This document shows, piece after piece, positions 44,178-55,415 of a DNA stretch of 64,000 nt (position 1 is the first letter of the stretch; each line of letters begins with the position of its first letter). The notes under the pieces are model-generated. The model did not search any database, had not been told where the DNA came from, and saw only the letters and a program-made list of their open reading frames with translations. Origin of the DNA: Limnoperna fortunei. Its lineage: Eukaryota > Mollusca > Bivalvia > Mytilida > Modiolidae. Position numbers and translations under genes: made by a program. Where the stretch lies: contig OX104115.1 in NCBI GenBank assembly GCA_944474755.1, forward strand, positions 61,694,648 to 61,758,647. The letters run 5' to 3'.

Positions 44178-44442
44178 ATAATATCGTATACAGATCATAG
44201 TTTCCCAAAAATGTTTATAGTTACTTATAGTACATTATACTATTTTTCTCTCATATGTGAAATTTTCTCGATAAAAAGCTGGTAAAAGGTTATTTGCTTT
44301 GTTTGTGATAATTATTTTAAACCAATAAACAGATCAGAACCACATTTTCACTAGTTCCAGAAATTTGTATGACACTGTCAAGCTGAATATTGCGTGGAAA
44401 TCATTATGGAATCATAATTAAATATTTTTCTTTTACTCCACT

Positions 44443-44838
44443 CGGGTATATAGTGGTCCTATCTGTTTGTCCATCCAAATTTGGTTTCTGGATGATAATT
44501 AAAAGCTTGCATCGGATATGAAACTTTGGGTTATTGTTACTTAGATCATTTTGGTAAGAAGTCGATCAATATTGGGGGAAATCTTTCAAATTTCAAGGTC
44601 ACAGTCTACAAACAAAGTTGGAAATTTTTACAAAACAGATGTTTCTGGACAATAACTCAAAAAGTTTGCCTTTGATTTCAATGAAAATAAAATTACATAT
44701 CAGGTAGTTAAGAAACCTATTGATGCTGGAGGAATTACACTAGAAACCAAGTTCACCAGTTCACAAAAAATGTTAAAATTTTTACAACATATAAGTAACA
44801 TTTAAGCGGGGGTTTCATTGATCACTAGATCAACTTTT
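44443..44838 (+). mobile_element. Family C element, worn short copy
   Basis: GGTATATAGTGGTCCTATCT, TTTGGTTTCTGGATGATAAT, TTTCAAGGTCACAGTCTAC and a 3' GCGGGGGTTTCATTGATCAC with CTAGATCAAC. About two monomers; the 5' C run is lost. Confidence 0.7.
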
Positions 44839-44839
44839 T

Positions 44840-45244
44840 TAAAAGTTAGTTGGTTCAGGCAATAAGTAGCAATATGCAAGACCTAATGTCCCTGAGCTCT
44901 AGCAAATAATGAAAGTAATGCATGTATAACAACTGATTCAAATTTTGAGTAAAAATGTTTAAAAAATGGTTTTGAATATGCTGTGCTTATATTCTTGTTT
45001 CATTCATGAAACAAATTGTTGTCCATATAAGTCTTAAATTGCCAATGTGTAGCACATTATGAGATAGCGTTTATGATGTTGGCTGTTTTAGTGTAAAGAG
45101 ACATCAAATTTCTTTGTTAACTAATACCAGGCTTAAAGAAAACAAAGCAAAATTATACTGTAAACTAACATTGAATGCAAGTTCAAAATCCAGTAGACAT
45201 GATTCTTGATAAATAAAATCACAAAATAATTGTAAATAAACAGA
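44840..45244. other. Unassigned sequence
   Basis: Nothing supported was seen. Confidence 0.4.
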
Positions 45245-45258
45245 CTCAATTCAGTCTG

Positions 45259-45489
45259 GGGGCCCCTGTGGCCTAGTGGTTAAGGTAGTTAGTCTACTAT
45301 TGATCACATAGTCTGTCAACACTGAGGTTGCGTGTTCAAGTCTTACTGTGGGCAGAGTGTGCTCGACTCCATTCTTAATTGAAAAGGATGCCAGTTTTCC
45401 TACTGTAGGTCATGGGTTTTCTCAGAGTATACACGTTGCTGAAAAATTGCTGAAAATGGAGTTACACACTATACAAACAAACAAACAAA
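45259..45489 (+). repeat. tRNA-derived SINE with 13-bp target-site duplication
   Basis: A box TGGCCTAGTGG and B-box-like GCGTGTTCAAGTCTTAC, then body and CAAA tail. It lacks the CTCCCCCAATAA block, so it is internally deleted. TCAATTCAGTCTG at 45,246-45,258 and TCAATTCAATCTG at 45,490-45,502 are target-site duplicates with one difference. Confidence 0.87.
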
Positions 45490-45673
45490 TCAATTCAATC
45501 TGCTACAATATTACAACCAAAAAAAAACATATAATGCTTTTATGGGACGATTGCATGATACACTCATTTTCTATTAAAAAATATTAGGAATTTTTATAAA
45601 ATCTCCATCTATCTTAGTTTTTGTTAATGTAAATAAAACTTTAAATTAAGAAAATCTTGTATTTTATTCTTAG

Positions 45674-45791
45674 GTCTTGGAAAGAGATAGAAGGTGCCAG
45701 AAACAAGTTTGTTGACAGCAGAAATTGGCCCAGTATGCTGAGCAAATTCTATTACATATACTACTATAACAATCTTGTAAATAGTAAATAA
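45674..45791 (+). CDS. Possible terminal exon of an unknown gene
   Basis: After an acceptor-like TTTTATTCTTAG, one frame stays open for 38 codons, begins SWKEIEGARNKFVDSRNWP, and ends at TAA 45,789-45,791. Composition is protein-like, but there is no homologue I recognise and no partner exon. It may be chance. Confidence 0.2.
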
Positions 45792-45799
45792 GTCAACCA

Positions 45800-46595
45800 G
45801 ACCACTAACACGAACGACACAAAAGATTTTTTTAAGAGAGCAATTGTTGTAGAGATGCAGGTGTTTGGCTATTGAAACAGCTAGGAAGCCTATCGTCTAT
45901 CTAGCAGGTAGTGGATATATAGCCAGTCAAAAGTGACTGTGTAATTGGATTACATGTATAATGCCAATTATTTAAGGAATTCTTGTTAGTAATTTATTTC
46001 TGATTGCTACTTCAGTTCGATCTTTTTTCGAAACATCAATCAATGAATTTAATAACCCACAAACATGTAACTTTTTTAAAAAAACCAAGAAATTTGATGC
46101 CAAAGAAGAAAAGTACTTTCACAGTACCAAATATAGGGAGAAAACAGACACAAAGTGATAACAAACATAATCTTAATATGTTAACAGATGTTTTTCTTTT
46201 GCCAAGGAAGGAAACTTGGTCAAAACTCATTAAAATAATTAAATTAATAACTTAAAATATAAAATACACCAGTCTAATTAAAATTAGCTCATGCGTGTTT
46301 ACTATTTACGTTGTGTCGCTTGCGACTAATAATTCCCAAACTAATTTGTTACTTTTTAACATCAAAAATGAACACTTTTTATCTCCACTCCATGACTGGG
46401 AGTCAATGTTTCTTCATACCCTTTACAAATAAATGATACCTTCATTTAATAAAAACACATGAAACCTGCTTACATATTTATTTAAAATTGATATTGATCT
46501 AAACAAGCGGTATGGAAATCGTTTATTCCATACGCAAATAAATGGCCAATCTTGGACATTTTTCAGATTCAAATTTCTGAGCTGTTAATGAGGTT
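45800..46595. other. Unassigned sequence
   Basis: Frames at 46,004-46,255 (plus) and 46,036-46,230 (minus) overlap each other; neither has a recognised domain. Confidence 0.35.
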
Positions 46596-46598
46596 TTG

Positions 46599-46815
46599 TT
46601 AGGGCCCCACCACTTTGTGGCGTACGCCCTATAGTGATCAGTCCATTCGTCCGTCCGAAACTCGCCGTATCCAGGCTGTAACTTTTTCATCTTTTGAGGT
46701 AGGCTTTTGATATTTGGTATGTGGGTAGATAATATCAAGGCAATGTGTCACATACCATGGTTGATGACATTGACATTGATCTCAAGGTTGGCGGGGCCCA
46801 CAGAGATGATATCAC
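46599..46815 (+). mobile_element. Short element with GGGCCCC ends (same plan as families A-F)
   Basis: GGGCCCCACCACTTTGTGGC followed by GTACGCCCT forms a 5' foldback, then a CCATTCGTCCGTCCG box, one monomer, and GGCGGGGCCC (46,791-46,800) as the inverted 3' word. No 3' palindrome or second copy is seen in the window. Confidence 0.5.
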
Positions 46816-47299
46816 GAAAATTTTACCCCACGAATAAAAAGTACATGTATTGCACAGAATGTAGTTTTTAGTTTTTGCCTTAGCTGTCTGTCTGTTATCT
46901 CTTTTGCCTTGGTATGGGCTGAATATTTTTCATTTTCTTTCAATACAATAAAACACTAGCTGACTGGATAATAGTGGAAAAGTAAGTTTCTTTCCCTTTT
47001 GATAGCTTTTGCTCTTGGCTTTTCCTCTGGCAATATTTGACCCTTGAGGGAATAAACTTGCAATCATCCTGATACCTAGTCAACAAATATGATTTTGCAT
47101 TAGCTGTATATTATTATACTTTATTGTTTAAACCACTGCAAGAAAAGAATAGATGTTAGGCGTGTAATAATAACTGCTTTATCCCTCTCAAAAGTGAATG
47201 TAGCTAAAATTACTGGAAATTTGCATGTTACGCCTTTATATTTAGTGTGATTTGGCATAACGAACAAATTACTAGTTATTTCCTTAGTTATTTGTTCAA

Positions 47300-47470
47300 C
47301 CTGCAAAAGCGGACCAAATGTATGGGTAGGGGCCAAAAATTAAGCCTTTTGTAGCAGCTACAATGAGCCTACTCTTTTTTGAAATCTACAAAAGGGGTTC
47401 TTTATTGTGCAAAGAGTGTGGCACTCTCCAAACATGTCACCCACTATGGTCCATGGCCAGGCTCTCTGCA
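47300..47470 (+). repeat. Dispersed repeat J, copy 1
   Basis: ATGGGTAGGGGCCAAAAATT, TAGCAGCTACAATGAGCCTA, TTTTGAAATCTACAAAAGGG and GGCACTCTCCAAACATGTCA recur in inverse orientation at 52,300-52,475. Confidence 0.68.
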
Positions 47471-47589
47471 TTATGACCCAATGACCCCATAACTAGGGGT
47501 TTCCCCTATCCCCAGGGATGCGACAAGGATATTGTATTGGCTACAGTTTTTCAATTGAAAATATTCATTTCAGTTGATTATAAATAGAT

Positions 47590-47655
47590 TTTAAAATAAT
47601 TTGCATTGTTTTTTTTCAGTCTGAAGTGATTCCTTATTATCAAAACTTGTATGCC
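47590..47655 (+). CDS. Weak exon-like segment
   Basis: A T-rich tract ending CAG at about 47,619 is followed by a short open frame (SEVIPYYQNLYARFF) and a stop. It is too short to separate from chance in AT-rich DNA. Confidence 0.08.
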
Positions 47656-48294
47656 AGATTTTTTATGTGTAACATTTAATCTACAGCAACACCATACAAG
47701 TAACAACACTCACAGTCAAATATCTTATATCAAAGGTAAACATTTAACAATTTAGATTTCTGTGTTTAGTAATCATGTATCTTTATTACTGAAAAGAAGA
47801 CAGATCACATGTGTGTAAACCCGTATACCTGTGTCTCTGTCAATATGCAAACTTTTGTAGTAAAAAAAATGGCAAGGTGCAATTTAAAAACAATTTTCAG
47901 AATGCACTTATGGATAGAAAACTGTAGCTTCTATCTGTATTTACAGATTAAATGCATCCTAAGCATGATGGGCAAACAGACAAAACAAAAAGCAAATATG
48001 AAATAAAACACAATCTTTTCCTATTAACCTGGGTATCATCCCCAGACCACATATTAGCCAAAGGCTTAGCACTCAGTACCAAATATGATTATTTGCCCTG
48101 TTATTTGGTTGGAAAATATGTATAAACAACTTCCAGTCGAAATCCATATGCAAAACTAATCATAATAATGAATATAGTATGAAGTAACATGTGTTATCAT
48201 ATTTTCATATGCGTAACTATCATATTTTGACCCAGAAATAATAATGAGATGAAACCAAAAACTGTAAATCATTAGAAGAAGAGTTTTCTATTGA

Positions 48295-48480
48295 TCTGTT
48301 GTAGAACAGAGATTAGTGCGATATCACATTCTACCTAGTGATGATGTTTCCCAAAAATACTGTGCACTACTTAAGGATTTTGATCCAGTAGTTCAAGATC
48401 AAGTGGACTTTAAACCTAAATCAGCATTATCTGAACAAACATGTTTTTATTGGGAATCGAAGAAAGTGTATAATATATAA
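48295..48480 (+). CDS. Possible terminal exon of an unknown protein
   Basis: The frame is open for 61 codons from after a TGA at 48,292 to a TAA at 48,478-48,480. An acceptor-like TTGATCTGTTGTAG precedes 48,305. The residues, e.g. QRLVRYHILPSDDVSQKYC and DFDPVVQDQVDFKPKSA, are unusually protein-like, with mixed charged and hydrophobic residues and no AT-run codons. No domain was recognised, and no upstream exon was joined with confidence. A fossil retroelement piece is an alternative. Confidence 0.3.
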   Translation, partial: SVVEQRLVRYHILPSDDVSQKYCALLKDFDPVVQDQVDFKPKSALSEQTCFYWESKKVYNI

Positions 48481-48489
48481 TTACTGCAC

Positions 48490-49990
48490 ATGAACAAGGT
48501 ATGAGATAGGAGATTTTAAGGAGCAGGGTAGAATAATATTGAACTCGGCTAGTTCAAGGGTAGTAGTTCTTTTATAAAAATAATAATCAAGGGTTCAAAT
48601 TAGCAATGGTCAGAGGTCATGGACTTTTGTGATCTGACTAGCAGTTTGGATATTAGATGAACATGACAAACTTTCGTTTTCATGACACAGATTTTTTGTT
48701 AATGCCAAAATTATTAAAAAAAATTGATGTTTGTATCTTTGTCCCCTCCTTGTTCATGTTTACCACAGTGAAAAGGGGGCCATATAAGGATTATATCATA
48801 CCTTCTACTACGAAATAACATTTAATCAGATCAATAATTTCAATATAACAATATAACAAGAAGAATCCAACAATATTTGGTAATTTAACAGTTATTTCTG
48901 GTGAACATGATAGCAAACACTCATTCTGCTCAATACAAACATTACTCTCTCATTATTTGATTGGTTATTACACCTTCAAAATAAAAATACTATAGTCAAT
49001 CAAATCAGGAGAGTGCAATATAGTTTTTTTTTTATCAGAAGGGGGTTTTGCTACACAATGATGGGAAATTGAATGTCATGTGTATTGGTATAGGCCAATA
49101 TGAAAAAGCAAAAATAGCTATTATGTAATATATACATTAATTAACCTCACCAAGACTAGTAGATAAATAATGACTTATAGTTTCAAAATGTATGCATTTT
49201 TATTACTTAGTTTCTTAATAATAAAAGACATTCAATATCAATCTGTAGAAAAGATTTTACTATGATAATAAAACCATCAGACTTTAGGGGTGGTACAGGT
49301 GCACAGTCACACATAAGCTAGATTATATTATCACACTTTAGGGCATTAAATGGAGGAACAAACCATCACACTATGTTGTCAATCAATGCGCTTTAGTGTA
49401 ACAATCACACTTTAGGATCACTTCACTATTTGGAATCTGGTCCTACTCAACAAAAAAGTTAAGGACCACTAGGAAATATTTATTTATTTTATAACAATAA
49501 ACAATCTGCACTAACAGATATCTATCAAAAAAAATAATTCACATTTAAAAAAAAAATACCTGTATTCGTTCCTCGCTTAAGGAAACAGGTAAAAATTACT
49601 ATCTATTCCTTGCAGACCCAGTTCCATTCAAATACTGTTTACCACAAAAAGGCACATTTTGAATGTATGGAAAGCCAATATTGACAATATTTAACATTTA
49701 TAATTAAAAAAAAAAACCATGACATTTTTTACATCAGTGCAGATAGAATTGGCATCTATGATTTGTATAGCTCTTCTCTTGTCCTTGTGATTTGCATTTC
49801 ATGCGCTCTTTATAATTACTTCTGTAGTTATTTTATCAACTAAAAAAAATGGTGGCATCCCTTATGCTATGATTTAAACTTTACAATTTGTGTTTTTGTT
49901 CAATTAAAGTGGGCCCAGATCTTTTGACCCAGATAAATGGTTATTCCGGTTTTGCTGAAAAATGGATACTTGTGATTTTTTGAAAATATA
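48490..49990. other. Unassigned AT-rich sequence
   Basis: ATCACACTTTAGG recurs loosely at 49,330 and 49,405, with CAGACTTTAGG at 49,280. No gene was seen. Confidence 0.4.
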
Positions 49991-50004
49991 TGCTAATTAC
50001 ATTT

Positions 50005-50412
50005 TTTTAAATTAGTTTAAATTCTATCCATAAGCCCTTTGGCAAATTTGTTAAGATGTGGTATGGGTAAACTGTCATCATCTCTGATGGCTATTACAAT
50101 AATGTTTCATAAAAGGGATAAGATTGACTTAATGATGTATAAGTCTGGATTAATTTAAAATATATTAATTTCTTTTACATATGCAATATATGAGCAAAGT
50201 TTTTTACATTTTTTTTAAAAATTAGTTTAAATTCTATCCATAAGCCCCTTGGAAAATTTGTTAAGATGTGGTATGGGTAAACTGTCATCATCTCTGATGG
50301 CTATTACAATAATGTTTCATAAAAGGGATAAGATTGACTTAATGATGTATAAGTCTGTTTTAATTTAAAATATATTAATTTCTTTTACATATGCAATATA
50401 TGAGCAAAGTTG
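50005..50412 (+). repeat. 210-bp tandem duplication
   Basis: ATTAGTTTAAATTCTATCCA occurs at 50,011 and 50,221, and TGAGCAAAGTT at 50,191 and 50,401, both exactly 210 bp apart. I count about four substitutions across the copies (for example CCCTTTGGCAAA against CCCCTTGGAAAA). The duplication is therefore young compared with surrounding repeats. Confidence 0.92.
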
Positions 50413-50587
50413 TTTATTTCGTATAATATAGCATGGTATTTAAGCCATGCTCCCAGCATGTGACTGATTGATGACGTTGACTTTTGGTGACATTACCATG
50501 TATTCTTTCGCAAACAACAAACAAGTGAGATCATTGGAAATATTATTTGATTACTTGTAAAATATTGTTCTTGTTATTTCTTTTTTT

Positions 50588-50640
50588 ATACCCCCGCTTG
50601 AAAAGCAGGGGGTATATTGTGATGGGGGTATTCTTCCGTT
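50588..50640 (+). repeat. Orphan 5' hairpin of a family C-like element
   Basis: ATACCCCCGCTTGAAAAGCA followed by GGGGGTATATTG forms the typical 5' foldback, but no monomer array or 3' end follows. Confidence 0.6.
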
Positions 50641-50644
50641 GCAC

Positions 50645-51148
50645 TTTTGTTGTACCTAGGTTGATGTTATATCTTCAGAAGTTCTTTGATCATTAAGGCA
50701 AATCAATCTCTCAAATACGATCTTACATTTTCGCTGAGTAATAGGTAGTGTTTTCTATTCCTAGATTTGACTTTTCCCTAGACATGACAATTAGTAACTC
50801 GACGGGTGTCTAATTAGAGGCAGGCACTGCTTACTCAACCGGAGCACCTAAGTGCACCCATGGTTTTTATTGGGTTTGGGTTACTCTTTTTGTTTTTGTG
50901 TTTTTGGTTTTTGTGTTGCGTTTGTCTATATCCGAATTTGTAACTGTCCCTTGACTTTTGGCACTTGTTGTTTTTTCGGTTTTATATTTTTCTTGTGAAC
51001 ACATATTCACAGGTCATACATTCTTTCAAATGGAATATGGAGCATTATAGACATTAATAATTATTATTACATGAATAGAATTTTGCATATTTTTTATTGG
51101 TCTAAAAACAAATTGCGGGTCTCGATAAATCACAACAATATTAACATT
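50645..51148. other. Unassigned sequence
   Basis: T- and G-rich plus strand. No supported feature. Confidence 0.4.
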
Positions 51149-51151
51149 ACA

Positions 51152-51263
51152 CAAAAACAGGCTTAATTCCGTCAAAACCAGGTCAATATTGGATTTCGCT
51201 TGACTAAATGTGCAGCTGAATCCCAAGTTGACCTGGTTTTGACCTGTTTAAGCCTGTTTTTTC
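51152..51263. repeat. Imperfect inverted repeat, about 38-bp arms
   Basis: The left arm CAAAAACAGGCTTAATTCCG...GTCAAAACCAGGTC (51,152-51,190) pairs with GACCTGGTTTTGAC...AAGCCTGTTTTTTC (51,223-51,263). Confidence 0.75.
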
Positions 51264-51329
51264 ATAACTGTTCCAACATTATGTAAGAATAAAATAATTG
51301 ACTTTTTATACTCTTTTCAATATTTGCAG

Positions 51330-51386
51330 TGTGATGAAACTGGATTTCAGGATTATCAGCAAACTAATATCAAAATGCAGCATTAA
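51330..51386 (+). CDS. Weak terminal-exon candidate
   Basis: TTTTCAATATTTGCAG precedes an 18-codon frame (CDETGFQDYQQTNIKMQH) ending in TAA. The acceptor is good, but the frame is short and unrecognised. Confidence 0.12.
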   Translation, partial: CDETGFQDYQQTNIKMQH

Positions 51387-51493
51387 CAGACAATATTCAT
51401 GGTAACCAGCATTACATCAATTACAAAATGTAAGCATCCTCTGTTTATATGATGAAGGGAGATTGTTATTTTATTCATGTAATAAAACAATTA

Positions 51494-51634
51494 CTGACTT
51501 TGATATATGGTCGCTATCAGGATTTCTCAGCCCTCAAACATGTATATTCACCTCACCTTTTGCTAGTGTCTTGGTAAATATAACATTTTTTCTGGCTGGT
51601 AAATCCTGATAGGAACCTATATCACAGTCATTAA
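51494..51634. repeat. Imperfect inverted repeat, about 35-bp arms
   Basis: TTACTGACTTTGATATATGG...CTATCAGGATTT at the left pairs with AAATCCTGATAGGAACCTAT...CACAGTCATTAA at the right, with a loop of about 68 bases. Confidence 0.72.
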
Positions 51635-51639
51635 TTGTA

Positions 51640-52298
51640 ATATTCCTTCAGAAATTATTTATAATAAAGCTGTGCCTCCTGAAGAATGTTCAGAAGTAGG
51701 GATTGTTCATTATTAATTTTTTTTATTATTTCACCTAAACTATTACCAATGAAGTGCAGCCTTGGTACAAGTGACAATATTTTTTTTTATTTATCCAATG
51801 TACTTATAGAATTAAATCCTTTATACTTTCATAATTATAAAATGTAATTCTGATTTTTGTTTCAGTTACAAGTCACAGCTTAAACAAAAACACAGCTTAA
51901 ATTGGTACAAGTGCAGATTCAAGATTCTTCTGACTGAGTTTGATAATTGAAGAAGCAGTCATTAGTAAAGTTGTAAATAAGACAAGTAAAAACATGTGTA
52001 AAGAAAACAGGTATTCTACTGAGCATGCTTAAGCTTACGTTTATCATTATATTGTTGATTATTATGTGAAGTTTATACATTTACCTTTTAAATTCTGCAG
52101 GTCCTAATCTTCAATTAACTTAATAAAAAATTTATAGCACAGGAAGAGAACAGAAAACTCAGTAACCATGACTGGGACCATACTGGGAGGGTTCCCAGTG
52201 CTCCACCCACAGAGCAGTGCAGCTCGTCCCCAGGTGGCGGATAGGGGAGACCCTCTCATTGGGGGGGGGGTTGTCACGTCATATTAGGGAAAGCCTGA
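51640..52298. other. Unassigned sequence
   Basis: Includes a ten-base G run near 52,261. No supported gene. Confidence 0.4.
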
Positions 52299-52299
52299 C

Positions 52300-52475
52300 C
52301 GCGTACCGTAGTGGGTAATGTTTGGAGAGTGCCAGGCTCCTTGCACGATAAAGACCCCATTTGTAGATTTCGAAAAAATAGGCTCATTGTAGCCGCTACA
52401 AAGGGCTAAATTCTCCGCCCCTACCCATAACTCCATACTTTTCCAGTGGCAGTGAAAATGGTTTATCCTGTGACC
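52300..52475 (-). repeat. Dispersed repeat J, copy 2 (inverse orientation)
   Basis: AATGTTTGGAGAGTGCCAGG, ATTTGTAGATTTCGAAAAAA, AGGCTCATTGTAGCCGCTAC and GCCCCTACCCATAAC are the inverse of copy 1 at 47.3 kb. Confidence 0.68.
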
Positions 52476-52486
52476 CATCCCTCCCA

Positions 52487-53022
52487 TGTCGGACAACTAC
52501 TTCCTGTTTGGGACTTGGCAAATATGAAAATGTGTTAACATGAGAATGAAAATTTCCGTCAAGCTTTTCTCAGAAACCGTACATCAGAACAATTTGAAAT
52601 TTGGCAGGGTAGTTCAGTATCACAAGTTGTACGTCCTAAGCAACTTTCAGACCTGTCGGACAACTACTTCCTGTTTGCGACTGGGCCGATATGAAAATGT
52701 GTTAACATGAGTATGAAAATTTCCGTCAAGCTTTTCTCAGAAACCGTGCACAAGACCAATTTGAAATTTGGCATGGTGGTTCAGTATCACAAGTTGTACG
52801 TCCTAAGCGACTTTCAGACCTGTCGGACAACTACTTCCTGTTTGCGACTGGGCCGATATGAAAATGTGTTAACATGAGTATGAAAATTTCCGTCAAGCTT
52901 TACTCAGAAACCGTACATTAGAACAATTTGAAATTTGGCAGGGTGGTTCAATATCACAAGTTGTACGTCCTAATCAACTTTCAAGCGGGGGCATCTGTGT
53001 CCCATGGACACATTCTTCGATT
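52487..53022 (+). mobile_element. Family A element, 5'-truncated copy
   Basis: It starts inside a monomer at TCGGACAACTACTTCCTG and has three more monomers marked TTTCCGTCAAGCTTTTCTCA. It ends GCGGGGGCATCTGTGTCCCA with the GTGTCCCATGGACAC palindrome and CATTCTTCGATTTT. The 5' hairpin and CCGT box are absent, and it abuts repeat J. Confidence 0.78.
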
Positions 53023-53053
53023 TTATTTTATATCTTATGCATTATAAACCCAT

Positions 53054-53099
53054 ATTGATATTGGCCATCGAGCCCTCAGCTCTCGGGCCAATATCAAAC
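53054..53099. repeat. Short inverted repeat
   Basis: TTGATATTGGCC and GGCCAATATCAA, perfect 12-bp arms, surround GAGCCCTCAGCTCTCG. Confidence 0.75.
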
Positions 53100-53104
53100 C
53101 TAGG

Positions 53105-54225
53105 GTTAATATTACATATAATAGCAAAAATGTTATGTAAGAATCTGATATAATCAGATACTGATATATATTTGATATTGCACACAAAAAATGTGAAATG
53201 AAAATAAGTCCACTCATGTAACATGGCAGATAAAAAATGTTCATATAAACTTGATATTGTGATTCCCATGTATCTTTGAAATTCTTTCATGGGGAAATGA
53301 CAATGGCTCTGTAAATGACCTTTGACTGAGGGAGAGGAAATTAGTTCTTATTTTGATATTTTGCTGCGCCGAGCTGTAGCATATGCAGTGGATTTATTAT
53401 TCAATGAAATTTTGATATTAGAGCTGTATTTAAAGAGCAGTTTCATACAGAATTCAGATAAATAAATTTATTTATATAATTTGTTAAATGTATTGGTTAT
53501 TTTTCAGCTGATTGTGCAAGGCACATTTCTAATCTATTTAATGGGTGTTTGTGAGTTTCCTTGAGTACCCTTCAGGGTTTTTAATTTGCGAAAAATTTTA
53601 TCTGACATGGCACCCTGAAAATTTAAGGTGATATTGCTGAAATTATTTCGCTCCTTTTGAGGGGTCTCTCATTACTCAATGAAACTTGGTGCCTAAGTTA
53701 GAGCAAAAAAGGTTAATAGTTTCCCCTATACACAAATAATTAAGAAGCCGTTGTCAAATACTGGTAATTAAGTAGGAAGTCATATTGAAACTAATCATTA
53801 ACAAGGTGGTGTATCCCTCTTGGAGTGCTCCATTTGAATTGTCTTTATTTTATTTTTGCATTTTAAGTGTTATTATAAAATGTTACCTAGGGCTAATATG
53901 ACTTGAGTATCCTTGCATTTCAAATTTATCATAGGTCTTAATAAAAAAAAACATTTAACTTAAAGTACAAATGCTAATGCCACTGCACATGCAGATGAAC
54001 AGACAAACTAATGTTTACTGTGCTTCATTTTTATCCGTTGGTAGCAATTTTCGTGTATTGGAAAAAAAATTTCGTTGGATACATAAATTTGTGGATCGCC
54101 AGATCAAATGTACATTAAAGGTTAAAATCTGTATATTTGGTGAAATTGTTGTCCTTTTTTTAGTTGTTTAGACAAAGAATTATTATATGTGTGTATATCC
54201 AATTATTACCTGATTTTTTTTTCTT
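53105..54225. other. Unassigned sequence
   Basis: Overlapping minus-strand frames at 53,035-53,290 and a 66-codon plus frame at 53,971-54,171 are not supported by domains or context. Confidence 0.35.
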
Positions 54226-54231
54226 TAATAG

Positions 54232-54272
54232 TGCAGGAATTGTGGGAAGTTTACCCGACGTTTGACGACAAA
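54232..54272 (+). CDS. Possible 41-bp internal microexon
   Basis: A long T tract and TTTAATAG precede the segment, and GTATGT follows it. One frame reads QELWEVYPTFDDK, plausible as protein. No flanking exon of matching phase was identified. Confidence 0.15.
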
Positions 54273-54349
54273 GTATGTACCTTAGGGCATTGATATACTT
54301 GTCATTATTGCGATTGTTGTTTATTAAAATGACATGATGTTTTTACAGT

Positions 54350-54730
54350 AATTATACGCCCACTCATAAGTGGGGGTTATATTGCAATCGATATGTCTGT
54401 CCGTCTAGGCATCCTTCCTTCTGTCTGTCCGTCCGGTGCAAACTTGGAACCAATTTCTCGGCTTCTTCTAAAGGGATGGATTTCAAATTTGGTGAATAGT
54501 TTAGTATGATGAGTTGTACCATGTCTCTTCTTTCCAGGTCACTCAGTTATCTACTTCTTGTTTTCCGAGCTGACTTGCACTGTTGCAACGGTAAAACAGG
54601 AAACTTTTTCGTAAAAGATTTATCAGCTTCTACTAAAGGGATTGATTTCAAATTTGGTGCACAGCTTTAGCATGATGAGTTGTACCAGATCAGTCAGTTA
54701 TCTACTTCCTGTTTTCCGAGCCAAAAAATG
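54350..54730 (+). mobile_element. Tandem-repeat element K, two monomers
   Basis: TATACGCCCACTCATAAGTG folds with GTGGGGGTTATA, followed by a CTGTCCGTC box and two monomers with GATTTCAAATTTGGTG 166 bp apart and ATCTACTTC(C/T)TGTTTTCCGAG. The 3' end is not recognisable. Confidence 0.6.
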
Positions 54731-54939
54731 GTTGAGTAGGGGTATACTTAGCATGACTAAGTGCTGGTCCATGTTAATCACTGAAAAGACCATTGATAAA
54801 AATATTAAAATATTGCTTCTATTTAATTGTTAGTTATTTATTTTAAACTCAAGCTCTTTAATTTTAACAGGAAGTAATTTACGAGATTCCCACGATCATT
54901 TTACAGGCTATATACATGACAAAAACATGTTTGAATTAT

Positions 54940-55415
54940 TATATCCCCCACAAACTTGTCTGGGGGGTATATAGGAATCACCCTGTCTGCCAGATTTTTA
55001 TGAAACATTACATGAAGAAAGTACATCATATGTAGATGTGCATGAAGAATTTTCGTCACTGTCCGATATTATTCAGGGGAGATAATTGTTAGTCTTTTAA
55101 AATATAGTATTCAGTGGGAGACCTCGTAGCGCAACTTCTCCAAAACCCCTTTACGGATTCTGATGAAACTTTACAAGAAGGAAGTACATCATATGAAGAT
55201 GTGCATGAAGAATTTTCATCGCTGTCAGATATTATTCAGGGGAGATAATTGGGCTTAGAATTTTTAAATACAGTATTCAGTGGGAGACCTTGTAAGCGTA
55301 ACTACTCCAAAACCGCTTTACGGATTCTGATGAAACTTTAGAGGAAGAAAGTACATCATATGGAGATGTGCATAAAGACATTAAGTTGCTGGCAGATATC
55401 ATTCAGGGAAGATAA
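54940..55415 (+). mobile_element. Family F element, copy 2, lacking 3' end
   Basis: TATCCCCCACAAACTTGTCT folds with GGGGGGTATATAGG. Two to three monomers carry GATGAAACTTTACA(A/T)GAAG-type and ATTATTCAGGGGAGATAAT words. It runs directly into another family F head at 55,416. Confidence 0.7.
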
